DNA from: JABDCD01 sp964469525
GTDB lineage: Bacteria; Pseudomonadota; Alphaproteobacteria; Rickettsiales; SXRF01
Assembly (NCBI GenBank): GCA_964469525.1
Contig: CAYXYU010000004.1
Span: forward strand, 100,009 to 164,008
Reading direction: 5' to 3'
DNA: 64,000 nt
Below are positions 40,268 to 49,191 of the stretch, piece after piece. The first letter of the stretch is position 1; every line of letters starts with the position of its first letter. Both the position numbers and the translations under genes were made by a program. The notes beneath the pieces were generated by a model. The model searched no databases and was not told the origin of the DNA. It was given only the letters and a program-made list of their open reading frames with translations.

Positions 40268-41337
40268 TCGCGCCGCTGAGAGTGGGGCTGGCCGGTCTTG
40301 GTACCGTCGGCGGCGGCACGGCGAAGCTGTTGTCGCAGAATGCGACGCTGATCGATCAGCGCTGTGGCAGGAAGATCACCATCATAGCGGTCAGCGCCAA
40401 GGATAAGAGCGAAGCTGAGGCGCTGCCCCTGCAGGCCGCGCGCTTCGTCCCGGATGCGCTGCAGTTGCCCGCGCAGCCGGATGTCGATGTGGTTGTCGAG
40501 CTGATCGGCGGCGCGGACGGCATCGCCAGAAAACTGGTCGAGGCGGCGCTCTATGCGGGAAAGCCGGTAGTGACCGCCAACAAGGCGCTGCTGGCGCAGC
40601 ACGGCCTGGCGCTGGCAAAGCTGGCCGAGAAAAACGGCGCAACGCTCGCCTTCGAGGCGGCGGTGGCGGGGGGCATACCCATCATCAAGGCGCTGCGCGA
40701 CACACTCTCCGGCAACCGCTTCACCCGTGTGACAGGGATACTGAATGGTACTTGCAATTACATTCTGACCGAAATGTGGGAGAGAAGAGCAGCGTTTGAT
40801 GTGGTGCTGGCGGAGGCGCAGAAGCTGGGCTACGCCGAGGCAAACCCGGCTTTCGATGTTGATGGCATCGATACCGCCCACAAGACGGCCCTGCTGGCCA
40901 GCCTGGCTTTCGGCGTTGCGCCCGACCTGAAGCAGGTGCAGACGACCGGCATCCGCCACATTACCTTGAAGGACATGGAAGCGGCTGAAAAGCAGGGCTG
41001 CCGCATCAAGTTGCTCGGCGTGATCTCTAAGACAGACGGCACGGTGACGCAGCGCGTCGCGCCCTGCATGGTACCGCAGTCCTCGCCTCTCTATCATGTG
41101 CAGGGGGTGTTTAACGGCCTGGTGGTGGAAGGCGATGCGGTGGGCGCGGTATTTTTCCAAGGCCGTGGCGCCGGCTCGCTGCCCACTGCCTCGTCGGTGG
41201 TAGGGGACCTGATGGACATTGCGCGTGGCGCGCGCTATAAGCCCTTCATGATACCGGCGGAGGAACTCGCCGTGCTACCGCCTGCGCCAACGCAGACCAG
41301 CGCATCATCCGCACTCAGAAGAATGGAGGAGTTATGA
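40264..41337 (+). CDS. hom: Homoserine dehydrogenase lacking the ACT domain
   Basis: This enzyme reduces aspartate semialdehyde to homoserine with NAD(P)H. From the GTG at 40264 it has 357 residues. The Rossmann domain (RVGLAGLGTVGGGTAKLL) and the catalytic domain (VVTANKALLAQHG, GGIPIIKALRD, GILNGTCNYILTEM, GYAEANPAFDVDGIDTAHK) are complete, ending around GRGAGSLPTASSVVGDLMDIAR. The regulatory ACT domain that takes most bacterial Hom proteins to about 430 residues is missing. The next gene starts four bases before its stop, leaving no room for one. Feedback inhibition by threonine may therefore be lost. Coupled on both sides (GTGA with the aminotransferase, ATGA with glpX). Confidence 0.95.
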   Translation: MIAPLRVGLAGLGTVGGGTAKLLSQNATLIDQRCGRKITIIAVSAKDKSEAEALPLQAARFVPDALQLPAQPDVDVVVELIGGADGIARKLVEAALYAGKPVVTANKALLAQHGLALAKLAEKNGATLAFEAAVAGGIPIIKALRDTLSGNRFTRVTGILNGTCNYILTEMWERRAAFDVVLAEAQKLGYAEANPAFDVDGIDTAHKTALLASLAFGVAPDLKQVQTTGIRHITLKDMEAAEKQGCRIKLLGVISKTDGTVTQRVAPCMVPQSSPLYHVQGVFNGLVVEGDAVGAVFFQGRGAGSLPTASSVVGDLMDIARGARYKPFMIPAEELAVLPPAPTQTSASSALRRMEEL

Positions 41338-42356
41338 CCGCATCCGCCAAAAAGAAACCGGTAAAGCAGCCTTCCTTCTGGTCCGACCGCAATTTCGCGC
41401 TCGAAGCCGTGCGCGTGACGGAGGCGGCGGCGCTCGCCTGCTCACGCTGGATGGGCCGCGGTGACGAAAAGAAAGCCGATCAGGCGGCGGTGAACGCCAT
41501 GCGCGAGGCGCTAAATGGTCTCTCCATCGACGGCACGGTGGTGATCGGCGAAGGCGAGCGCGACAAGGCGCCGATGCTCTATATCGGCGAGAAAGTCGGC
41601 AGCGGTTCCGGCAGTGGCCCTTCCGTCGATATCGCCCTCGATCCGCTCGAAGGCACTACCATCTGCGCCAAGGGCGGCGTTAACGCGTTGGCGGTGATCG
41701 CCATGGCGGAGAAGGGCGGCTTTCTGCATGCGCCGGACGTGTACATGAACAAGATCGCCGTCGGCGGCGGACTGCCGGACGGCGTGGTCGATCTCGACGA
41801 CTCGCCGGAGAAGAATTTAAAAAACCTGGCCAAAGCCAAGAAATGCGACATCTCCGATCTGGTGGTGGTGATCCTGGAACGCGAGCGTCATGAAGAGATC
41901 ATCCGCAAGGTACGCGTGGCGGGCGCGCGCATCCAACTGATTGCCGACGGTGACGTGGCTGGGGTCATTGCCACGGCGCGTCCCGGCACTGGCGTCGATA
42001 TGTATATGGGCATCGGCGGTGCGCCGGAAGGCGTGCTGGCGGCAGCGGCATTGCGCTCGATCGGTGGGCAGATGCAGGGGCGCCTTATCTTTAACAAGGC
42101 GGAAGAGAAAACCCGCGCCAAGCGCATGGGGATCAGCGACCTGTCGCGCAAGTATCAGCTGGAGGATTTAGCGAAGGGGGACGTCATGTTCGCCGCCACC
42201 GGCGTCACCGATGGATCAATGCTGCGCGGCGTGCGCCGCTTTCCTGGCGGTGCCTTCACCCACTCCATCGTCATGCGCTCGAAGACCGGCACCGTGCGCA
42301 CGGTCGAGGCGCAGCACAATTTCACGCGAAAAACCTGGGTGGATACAAGGAGCTAA
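41334..42356 (+). CDS. glpX: Class II fructose-1,6-bisphosphatase
   Basis: GlpX makes fructose 6-phosphate for gluconeogenesis; 340 residues, normal length. Marks are RNFALEAVRVTEAAALACSRWMGRGDEKKADQAAV, the metal-site VIGEGERDKAPMLYIGEKVG, VDIALDPLEGTT, and VGGAPEG-like IGGAPEGVLAAAALRSIGGQMQGRL. The ATG overlaps the hom stop (ATGA). The hom-glpX pair is frequent in alphaproteobacteria. Confidence 0.97.
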   Translation: MTASAKKKPVKQPSFWSDRNFALEAVRVTEAAALACSRWMGRGDEKKADQAAVNAMREALNGLSIDGTVVIGEGERDKAPMLYIGEKVGSGSGSGPSVDIALDPLEGTTICAKGGVNALAVIAMAEKGGFLHAPDVYMNKIAVGGGLPDGVVDLDDSPEKNLKNLAKAKKCDISDLVVVILERERHEEIIRKVRVAGARIQLIADGDVAGVIATARPGTGVDMYMGIGGAPEGVLAAAALRSIGGQMQGRLIFNKAEEKTRAKRMGISDLSRKYQLEDLAKGDVMFAATGVTDGSMLRGVRRFPGGAFTHSIVMRSKTGTVRTVEAQHNFTRKTWVDTRS

Positions 42357-42382
42357 ATCTTAATCTAGGCGGGAGAGGGAAA

Positions 42383-42982
42383 TTAATTCATCTTCTGTGG
42401 AAATGGAATCACATTGCTCGGTCTGGCGTGTTCAAGCGTGTCGGCGTAGCCGTTGAGCAGTGGGCGATAGAGTAGCATGTCGCCGTCATTGATGCGTTGC
42501 AGATAGTCAGTCAGCGTTTCGCGCAATCCTACTTTTTCGCGCAGTTCATCCACCCGTTCGGGGTCTTCGATCGGCTGCGGCACGAAACAGCCGTTGGCGG
42601 CTTCGCGGATCTGCGTGCCGAAGCGCTGCGGCAGGCCGCTGTTGCACAATATGCGGTCGGTCAGGCAGGCGAGAAGCCCCAGCCGGTCGGATTCGCCGCG
42701 CGCCACCTGCTTCAGCATCAGCCGATGGCACTCGCGCTGGAAATCGGGGTCGTAATCGGCATGTTGCACGATCATGAAGGCGGCGGCCTCCGCATCATCG
42801 TCAACATGGCTCGCCGCCGGCCAGCCGGAGGTGGCGATGACGGCCTTCAGCGCCTCGCTGTTGCGCCGGTGGATCTGTTCCAGAAACGCCCGCCCCGAAG
42901 CGCTGGTGCCCGTAGCGCCTTTCGGCGAGGGCGCCGTCGAGGTCAGGGCGAACAGGGTAGTGAGGTCGAGGGTGTCTTGCAT
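42383..42982 (-). CDS. DUF6624 protein
   Basis: This soluble protein has 199 residues. The domain starts around residue 37 with HRRNSEALKAVIATSGWPAASHV, then AAAFMIVQHADYDPDFQRECHRLML, LLACLTDRILCNSGLPQRFGTQI and FVPQPIEDPERVDELREKVGL. This order (GWP, QHAD, LTDR, QRFGTQ, PIEDP) matches DUF6624, whose role is unknown. It lies convergent to glpX (26 bp) and divergent from dctA. Confidence 0.82.
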   Translation of the reverse strand: MQDTLDLTTLFALTSTAPSPKGATGTSASGRAFLEQIHRRNSEALKAVIATSGWPAASHVDDDAEAAAFMIVQHADYDPDFQRECHRLMLKQVARGESDRLGLLACLTDRILCNSGLPQRFGTQIREAANGCFVPQPIEDPERVDELREKVGLRETLTDYLQRINDGDMLLYRPLLNGYADTLEHARPSNVIPFPQKMN

Positions 42983-43029
42983 TGCGCTCCGTTATTTCTT
43001 CTGCTAACAGTTTATTTTAGCTCAAAATC

Positions 43030-43056
43030 GGCAGTTTTGCTCGAAAAAACTGTGCC
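43030..43056 (+). promoter_or_regulatory. Leader hairpin before dctA
   Basis: GGCAGTTTT (43030-43038) pairs with AAAACTGTGCC (43046-43056) with one bulge. It lies 15 bases before the GTG start and seven bases before the GAGGAAAT ribosome site. Effect unknown. Confidence 0.4.
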
Positions 43057-43071
43057 CGCCCCGAGGAAATC

Positions 43072-44349
43072 GTGGATAACCCGCATCCTGCGCCGCTGAA
43101 AATCCCCCTGTATAAAAAGCTCTACTTCCAGGTGCTCGTCGCCATCGCACTGGGGGTGGCGTTGGGAATAATGGCGCCTGATAAAGCAGTGGCGATGAAG
43201 CCGCTCGGCGATGGCTTCATTAAACTAATCAAAATGCTGATTACTCCGATTATTTTCTGTACGGTGGTGACCGGGATCGCCGGTATGCGCAACATGAAAA
43301 ATGCTGGCCGGGTCGGCCTCAAGGCGCTGATCTATTTCGAGGTAATGACGACCTTTGCGCTGGTGCTCGGACTTCTCATTATGAATGTCTGGCAGCCCGG
43401 GGCGGGAATGAATATTGACCCCGCGACCCTTGATAGCCGCGCCGTCGAGGGCTATGCCGGCAAGGCGGTCGAACATCAGAACCTGGTCGATTTCCTGCTG
43501 CATCTGATTCCGAACACGCTCGCGGAGCCGTTCGTCACCGGCAACATCTTGCAGGTGCTGCTGGTATCGGTTCTCTTTGCGGTAGCGTTGATTACGCTTG
43601 CTGACCATGCGCATGGCGTCTACCACCTGATCGAGCAGTTCTCCGCCGTGCTGTTCAAAATCATCGGCTTCGTCATCCGGCTGGCGCCCATTGGAGCATT
43701 CGGCGCCATGGCCTTCACGATCGGTAAATACGGCGTGGCCACGCTCGAGCCGCTGGCCTACCTGATGCTAGGCTTCTATATGACCTGCCTGCTGTTTATC
43801 GTTCTCGTGCTCGGTGCGATGATGCGCCTGTGTGGCCTCGGTCTATGGAACCTGCTCGTGTACCTGAGATCGGAGATTGTGCTGGTACTCGGCACCTCCT
43901 CCTCGGAAGCGGCGTTGCCGCGACTGATTGAAAAGATGGTGGCGCTGGGCTGCGCACGCCCTGTCGTGGGCATGGTGGTACCGACCGGTTACTCCTTCAA
44001 TCTCGACGGCACGTCAATCTATCTCACCATGGCGGCCCTGTTCATCGCCCAGGCGCTGGGTATCCCGCTGACACTTTCCGACCAGCTGACGCTGCTTGGC
44101 GTATTGCTGCTTACTTCCAAAGGAGCGGCAGGGGTGACCGGCAGCGGCTTCGTCGTGCTGGCCGGGTCGCTGGCGGCGGTGGGGCATATCCCGGTTGAGG
44201 GGCTGGCGTTGATTCTGGGCATCGACCGCTTCATGTCGGAAGCACGCGCCATCACCAACTTCATCGGTAACGGCGTCGGTACGGTGGTGGTGGCGAAATG
44301 GGAGCGCGCGCTCGATCTCGCGCGCGCAAAAGCCGTTCTACAGCTGTGA
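43072..44349 (+). CDS. dctA: Dicarboxylate/amino acid:cation symporter (DctA/GltP family)
   Basis: This 425-residue inner-membrane symporter imports C4-dicarboxylates or glutamate with H+ or Na+. Marks are the N-terminal LYFQVLVAIALGVALG, GDGFIKLIKMLITPIIFCTVVTGIA, the serine-rich VLGTSSSEAALPRL hairpin, GYSFNLDGTSIYLTMAALFIAQA and the FMSEARAITNFIGNGVGTVVVAKW end. The start is GTG with GAGGAAAT before it. The DctA label is by general similarity; substrate is not proven. Its 3' end overlaps the EamA gene on the opposite strand by 12 bases. Confidence 0.9.
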   Translation: MDNPHPAPLKIPLYKKLYFQVLVAIALGVALGIMAPDKAVAMKPLGDGFIKLIKMLITPIIFCTVVTGIAGMRNMKNAGRVGLKALIYFEVMTTFALVLGLLIMNVWQPGAGMNIDPATLDSRAVEGYAGKAVEHQNLVDFLLHLIPNTLAEPFVTGNILQVLLVSVLFAVALITLADHAHGVYHLIEQFSAVLFKIIGFVIRLAPIGAFGAMAFTIGKYGVATLEPLAYLMLGFYMTCLLFIVLVLGAMMRLCGLGLWNLLVYLRSEIVLVLGTSSSEAALPRLIEKMVALGCARPVVGMVVPTGYSFNLDGTSIYLTMAALFIAQALGIPLTLSDQLTLLGVLLLTSKGAAGVTGSGFVVLAGSLAAVGHIPVEGLALILGIDRFMSEARAITNFIGNGVGTVVVAKWERALDLARAKAVLQL

Positions 44350-45231
44350 AGCGGGTTCCTTGCGCTTACCAAAGCGTGCCTCGCGGTGTGCGATATACAC
44401 CGTGCTGGCGACAATGATCAGCGACCCCGCGATGGTCGGCATATCCAGCATTTCGCCGAATAGGGCATGGGCCATCAGTGCAGTGAAAATCAGCCGGGTG
44501 AAATCGAACGGCATTAGCACCACCATGTCGGCCCGCATGTAGGCGCGCGTCAGGAGCAGGTGTGCGCTCGTGGAAAATAATGCAATCAACAGCACCAGCA
44601 GCAATTGCGGAGTGGTGACGTCCTGCCAGTGGCCAATGACCGGCAGCGCCGACCAAGGCACCATGAACAGAGCCATGTAAAAGACGATCGTCTCCGGCGG
44701 CTCGGTGCGTGTCAGCGTCTTCACCAGCACGGAGGCGATGGCCATCATGCCGGAGGAAAACAGCACGATTACCGCTTGCCAGTCGACATCACTGCTGCCC
44801 GGCCTCAGGATGATCAGCATGCCGGCGAACCCGGCGATGATGGCTCCCCAGCGGCGCAGTCCGGCATGCTCGCGGAGAAATACGATAGCGAAGATGGTGG
44901 CGAAGATGGGCGTAGTGAAGGAAAGCGCCGTAGCCAGCGTCAGTGGCATGATGGTGATGGCGTAAAACCACAGTTCCATCGCGGCCACGCCGAAGGTGGC
45001 GCGCCAGAAATGGCTCTTCAGCCGCATGGTCGGGAAGCGCGGGTGGCGGCGTTGCATCAGGCAGGCCCAGAACACGATGAGCGCAAGGCTGAAGAGGTTG
45101 CGCAGAAACACCATCTGCGTCGACGCCATGCTGTCCGACAGCAGGCGGATGACCACGTTCATGGTGGAAAAACAGGCCATGCTGGCCACCATCAGCAGGA
45201 TGGCCGCCAGTGCAGAGGAGGGGCGGATCAT
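44338..45231 (-). CDS. EamA/DMT-family transporter
   Basis: From the ATG at 45231 this has 297 residues and ten predicted membrane helices in two EamA repeats. Marks are the repeated hydrophobic core, VFLRNLFSLALIVFWACL, ATFGVAAMELWFYAITIMPLTLATALSFTTPIFATIFAIVFLRE in repeat 1, and LLTRAYMRADMVVLMPFDFTRLIFTALMAHALFGE in repeat 2. Substrate cannot be told from sequence; the family exports metabolites, amino acids or SAM. Divergent from glnD with an 85-bp shared region. Confidence 0.9.
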   Translation of the reverse strand: MIRPSSALAAILLMVASMACFSTMNVVIRLLSDSMASTQMVFLRNLFSLALIVFWACLMQRRHPRFPTMRLKSHFWRATFGVAAMELWFYAITIMPLTLATALSFTTPIFATIFAIVFLREHAGLRRWGAIIAGFAGMLIILRPGSSDVDWQAVIVLFSSGMMAIASVLVKTLTRTEPPETIVFYMALFMVPWSALPVIGHWQDVTTPQLLLVLLIALFSTSAHLLLTRAYMRADMVVLMPFDFTRLIFTALMAHALFGEMLDMPTIAGSLIIVASTVYIAHREARFGKRKEPASQL

Positions 45232-45316
45232 ACCGGCACTGTCGTCAGATTTGTCCGTAATGGCAATGGAAATATAGGATTGGACTGTCCTGGCGATGGG
45301 ACTAGACTGGCTTCCT

Positions 45317-48022
45317 ATGCGCAGTTCCACCCGACAAAGCACCTCTGATTTCCTGCCGCTGCGCGAACAGCTGGCGAGGTTTCACGTGGATGTACGTCAC
45401 GACATGCACTCACTTAAGTCCAAGGTGCTGCCGGTGGCGCGCGGCTGGTTGGACCGGCAGCGGCAGCTGCTGAAACAGGAATTCCTTTCCGGGGGCGAGC
45501 CGGAAGCGCTGTTGCTTGGCCATAGCGATGCCATCGACGAGCTGTTATCCGGACTGTATGACCTCTGTGCCGAGTGCGCGGCCCCGGTGGCGGTGGTGGC
45601 GGTGGGAGGGTATGGCCGCGCCGAACTGTTTCCCTATTCCGACATCGATCTGCTGTTTCTGCATGGCGAGCGGCATCAGGAAGAAGCGGCGCGCATCGCG
45701 GAGTTCATCCTTTACCTGCTGTGGGATCTGGGCCTGAAGGTCGGGCAGGCGCATCGCAGCCTTGAGGAAAGCATCCGGATGGCGCGCGAGGATATGACCA
45801 TTCGTACCAGCCTGCTCGATGCACGCTTTGTTACCGGCGATGAGCATCTGTATGAGCGGCTGCGCTCCCAATTCGAGCAGGCGGTAATTGCCGACACCAT
45901 GCTGGAATTCGTCGAGGCCAAGCTCACCGAGCGCGACGCGCGCCACCGCCGCTTCGGCGATTCGCGTTATATGCTGGAACCCAACATTAAAGAAGGGAAA
46001 GGAGGACTTCGTGACCTTCACACGTTGTGGTGGATCGCTTATTATGTCTATCCGATCAAGCGGTTGAAAGACCTCTGCGACATGGGGCTGCTGACGCCGG
46101 AGGAATACCACGCTTTTGACAATGCGCGGCGGTTCCTGTGGCGGGTGCGCATCCACCTGCATTATCTGATGGAGCGTCCTGAAGATCGTCTGACCTTCGA
46201 CCGGCAGCATGCGCTGGCGGTGGCGATGGGATTCGATCACCCCTCCAAGAATCGTTCGATCGAGCGTTTCATGCGCCGCTACTTCGTGGCGGTGCGCACG
46301 GTCGGCAGCATGACGCGCATCTTCTGCGCCCTGCTTGAGGAGGAGAAAAAGCGCAAGCCGCGACGATCACTGGCCTGGCTGTGGAACGCGCCGTGGAAAC
46401 TGGGGCCGTTTCGGCTCGTCGGCGAGCGCTTAAGTGTGCGCAACGAACAGACCTTCGAGCAACAACCGGCGCTGATGATCGAGATATTCAAGGTGGCGCA
46501 AGCGCACGGGCTCGATATCCATCCGCGCGCGCTGCAGCTGATGGTGCGCAACCTGAGACGAATCGAAGACAGCGTGCGCGCCGATATGCGCGCCAACGCT
46601 TTGTTTATGGACATACTGCTGGCCCCGCAGGGGCCGGAGACGACGCTTAGGCGTATGAGCGAGGCAGGGGTGCTGGGGCGCTTCATCCCTGATTTCGGGC
46701 GCGTCATCGGCCAGACGCAGTTCAACATGTATCACGTCTATACGGTTGATGAGCATACGCTGGTGGCACTTGGTATTTTGCATGCTATGGAAAAAGGTCA
46801 GCTGAAGGATGAGCTGCCGCTATCGAGCGAGGTTATCCACCGCATCCGCATGCGCCGCGTACTGTATCTGGCGCTCCTCTGCCACGATATCGCCAAGGGC
46901 AGGATGGCCGATCACTCGGAACTGGGTGCGAAGATTGCCGGCAAGCTGGCGGCGCGCTTCGGCTTCTCGCTCGACGAGGTGGAGACCTGCGTTTGGCTGG
47001 TGCGCCATCATCTGCTATTCTCCAACACTGCTTTCAAGCGTGATATCGACGATCCAAAGACGGTGCAGGACTTCGTCAGGCTGGTGCAGACGCCGGAGCG
47101 GCTGAAGCTTCTTCTCGTATTGACCGCCGCTGACATCCGTGCTGTTGCTCCTGGCGTGTGGAACGCCTGGAAGGGCGCGCTACTGCGCGATCTCTATCGT
47201 CGCGCCGAACAGTGCATGGGCACGGGCGAGGTGACCATCCGGCAGCATCAGGCGGGACAGTTCCGCGCCGGGCTGCTGAAATTGCTCCCCGGCTGGAAAG
47301 AGCAGGAGATCGATGCCTATCTTGAACAAGGTAACCCTGCCTTCTGGGCGGCGTTCGACCCGGCGCGCCATGCCGTCATCGCCCGCATGGTACGGCAGGC
47401 GAGGCGGATGGAGATGCCTCTGCTCATCGACACCCAGCACGATTATGAGCGCGCCATCACCGAAATCATTCTCTGCGCTTATGACCAGCACGGGCTGTTC
47501 GCTAAGGTAGCAGGCGCCATGGCGTTGGCCGGTGCCAACATCATCAACGCCAAGATATTCACCTTGAAGAATGGCATGGCAGTCGATGTGTTTCAGGTGC
47601 AGGATGCGAGCGGTCAGGTATTCGACCGTTCCGACCGGCTGGCCAAGATGTCGGTCTATATCGAACAGGTGCTCTCAGGCGAGCTCGACCTGGCGCATGA
47701 GTTCACCGGACGCTTTCCTGAATATGCCAATCCCAGCTTGACCGCACTGCGCCTGGCCGGTCAAGTGTTCGTCGATAACGATGCCAGCAACGTCTACAGC
47801 GTCATCGAGCTGACCGGCCACGACCGCACGGGTTTTCTCTACGATGTCACCCGTACCGTTGCCGAACTCGGTCTCTCGATCGCCACTGCGCACATATCGA
47901 CGTATGGGACACAGGCGGCTGACGTGTTTTACGTCAAGGACGTATTCGGCATGAAAATTACCCATGAGATAAAGCTGCGGCAGGTACGCGAAGCGCTGCT
48001 GAAGGCGGTTAACCAGCATTAA
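45317..48022 (+). CDS. glnD: Bifunctional PII uridylyltransferase / uridylyl-removing enzyme
   Basis: GlnD senses glutamine and modifies PII proteins, controlling nitrogen assimilation. It has about 901 residues in the usual order: nucleotidyltransferase (VVAVGGYGRAELFPYSDIDLLFLH), GlnD linker (EPNIKEGKGGLRDLHTLWWIAY), an HD hydrolase domain (LLCHDIAKGRMADHSELG, WLVRHHLLFSNTAFKRDI), and two C-terminal ACT domains (one around FAKVAGAMALAGANIINAKIFT, the other around FLYDVTRTVAELGLSIATAHISTYG). An ATG seven codons upstream is an alternative start. No glnB or glnA lies nearby. Confidence 0.96.
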   Translation: MRSSTRQSTSDFLPLREQLARFHVDVRHDMHSLKSKVLPVARGWLDRQRQLLKQEFLSGGEPEALLLGHSDAIDELLSGLYDLCAECAAPVAVVAVGGYGRAELFPYSDIDLLFLHGERHQEEAARIAEFILYLLWDLGLKVGQAHRSLEESIRMAREDMTIRTSLLDARFVTGDEHLYERLRSQFEQAVIADTMLEFVEAKLTERDARHRRFGDSRYMLEPNIKEGKGGLRDLHTLWWIAYYVYPIKRLKDLCDMGLLTPEEYHAFDNARRFLWRVRIHLHYLMERPEDRLTFDRQHALAVAMGFDHPSKNRSIERFMRRYFVAVRTVGSMTRIFCALLEEEKKRKPRRSLAWLWNAPWKLGPFRLVGERLSVRNEQTFEQQPALMIEIFKVAQAHGLDIHPRALQLMVRNLRRIEDSVRADMRANALFMDILLAPQGPETTLRRMSEAGVLGRFIPDFGRVIGQTQFNMYHVYTVDEHTLVALGILHAMEKGQLKDELPLSSEVIHRIRMRRVLYLALLCHDIAKGRMADHSELGAKIAGKLAARFGFSLDEVETCVWLVRHHLLFSNTAFKRDIDDPKTVQDFVRLVQTPERLKLLLVLTAADIRAVAPGVWNAWKGALLRDLYRRAEQCMGTGEVTIRQHQAGQFRAGLLKLLPGWKEQEIDAYLEQGNPAFWAAFDPARHAVIARMVRQARRMEMPLLIDTQHDYERAITEIILCAYDQHGLFAKVAGAMALAGANIINAKIFTLKNGMAVDVFQVQDASGQVFDRSDRLAKMSVYIEQVLSGELDLAHEFTGRFPEYANPSLTALRLAGQVFVDNDASNVYSVIELTGHDRTGFLYDVTRTVAELGLSIATAHISTYGTQAADVFYVKDVFGMKITHEIKLRQVREALLKAVNQH

Positions 48023-48029
48023 TTGCCTG

Positions 48030-49115
48030 TCAATCCCGCTTGTTGAGGTATTTGTTGATCAGCCGTGCGAGATCGCGCAGCAACTCGGCACCGATTTGGC
48101 CGCCATCGCCGGTGATCTTCTGCGCGAAGATCACCGTAATCGTCTGGATGTGTTTTTCCAGAATGATCGGGTGATACTTGTTATCCTTATTGTAGTAGCG
48201 GCGGCAGAAATTATACAGCTGATTGGCAACCTCTGTGGCGCGGATATAGCCGAAAATGCCAGCGCGTGACTTGATGGAGAAGGCGGCATCCTTGATGCTG
48301 GCGAGCAGCTTCTTGGCATTATCGGGGCTTTTCATCAATGCCTGATAGGATTGCTCGAGCGTAGCGACGTCCTTGAGCATGGCTTGCATGAACTCCGCCT
48401 GTGCCTTCTGGATCTCATCCTCTGAGGCGGCGACGGTCAGTGGGTTGGTAATGAGATCCACCGGAACTTCCAGCCCGATTTTCTGCTTCAACGTATAATC
48501 CGGCAGGATCATGCGCGGCGTATCATCCATAATCAGCTGCTTGAGTTGTTCCTTCGGCACCACCATCGGCGGTTTGCGTTCAATAAAAGAATGCACTTCG
48601 TCCGGATCGGGGGGCAGTGACAAGGAACTGATGCGTCGGCGATCGGGGCCGGTATAGCCCTTGCTGATGATGAAGGCGCGCGGGTCAGCGACGACGGCAT
48701 GCACCCGCTCAAGCAACGCCTTGGCGGTAAATGGCTTGATCAGATATTCCGACACGCCGATGTCACGCGCTGTCTGAATGTCGAGACGTTCGTTGCGTGC
48801 GGTTAGCATAACGATGGGCATCATGCGGTTAGGCGAATCGAGCGACTGCCGCAGATAAGTCGTAAGCTCCAGCCCGTTCATGGATTTCAGGTCCCAGTCA
48901 GTGATGACCAGGTCGATATGCTCGCGCTTCATCAGGTCGATGGCGTCCAGCCCGTCATGCATAATGAAAAGGCGCTTGCAGCCCAGGCTTTCGATCAGCT
49001 TCTTCACCAGCGTTGCGACTTTATGATCGCTATCGACAATCAAGGTGGCAATGTCGGCGAACATTGTAGAGGTGCCGAGCAGGGAAGGCGGATTGATCTC
49101 TTTTTTAGGTTTCAT
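48030..49115 (-). CDS. Response regulator with a long C-terminal output region
   Basis: The protein has 361 residues. Residues 20-140 form a CheY-like receiver domain with phospho-acceptor Asp73 (VITDWDL), acidic pocket Asp28/Asp30, Thr105 and Lys127 (YLIKPF). A linker contains GYTGPDRRRISS, a motif I associate with alphaproteobacterial receiver proteins. The C-terminal 150 residues are helical (QAEFMQAMLKDVATLEQSYQAL, RAGIFGYIRATEVANQLYNFCRRYYN) with a partly Hpt-like look but no clear phospho-His motif. No sensor kinase gene is adjacent. It may be a signalling hub rather than a DNA-binding regulator. Confidence 0.88.
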   Translation of the reverse strand: MKPKKEINPPSLLGTSTMFADIATLIVDSDHKVATLVKKLIESLGCKRLFIMHDGLDAIDLMKREHIDLVITDWDLKSMNGLELTTYLRQSLDSPNRMMPIVMLTARNERLDIQTARDIGVSEYLIKPFTAKALLERVHAVVADPRAFIISKGYTGPDRRRISSLSLPPDPDEVHSFIERKPPMVVPKEQLKQLIMDDTPRMILPDYTLKQKIGLEVPVDLITNPLTVAASEDEIQKAQAEFMQAMLKDVATLEQSYQALMKSPDNAKKLLASIKDAAFSIKSRAGIFGYIRATEVANQLYNFCRRYYNKDNKYHPIILEKHIQTITVIFAQKITGDGGQIGAELLRDLARLINKYLNKRD

Positions 49116-49191
49116 GTATTCAAACGTCGCGATAATATAGGGATTTTATCCTAGCCGCATAATGTTAAGGAAATCTTTAAAGCACTAGGAA

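Noticed and set aside
45379..45388. Possible parS in glnD
   Set aside because: Only the left ten bases GTTTCACGTG fit; the right half of the palindrome is missing.
49162..49180. CtrA-like TTAA pair between the response regulator gene and hdaA
   Set aside because: The spacing is eight bases instead of seven, in AT-rich intergenic DNA.
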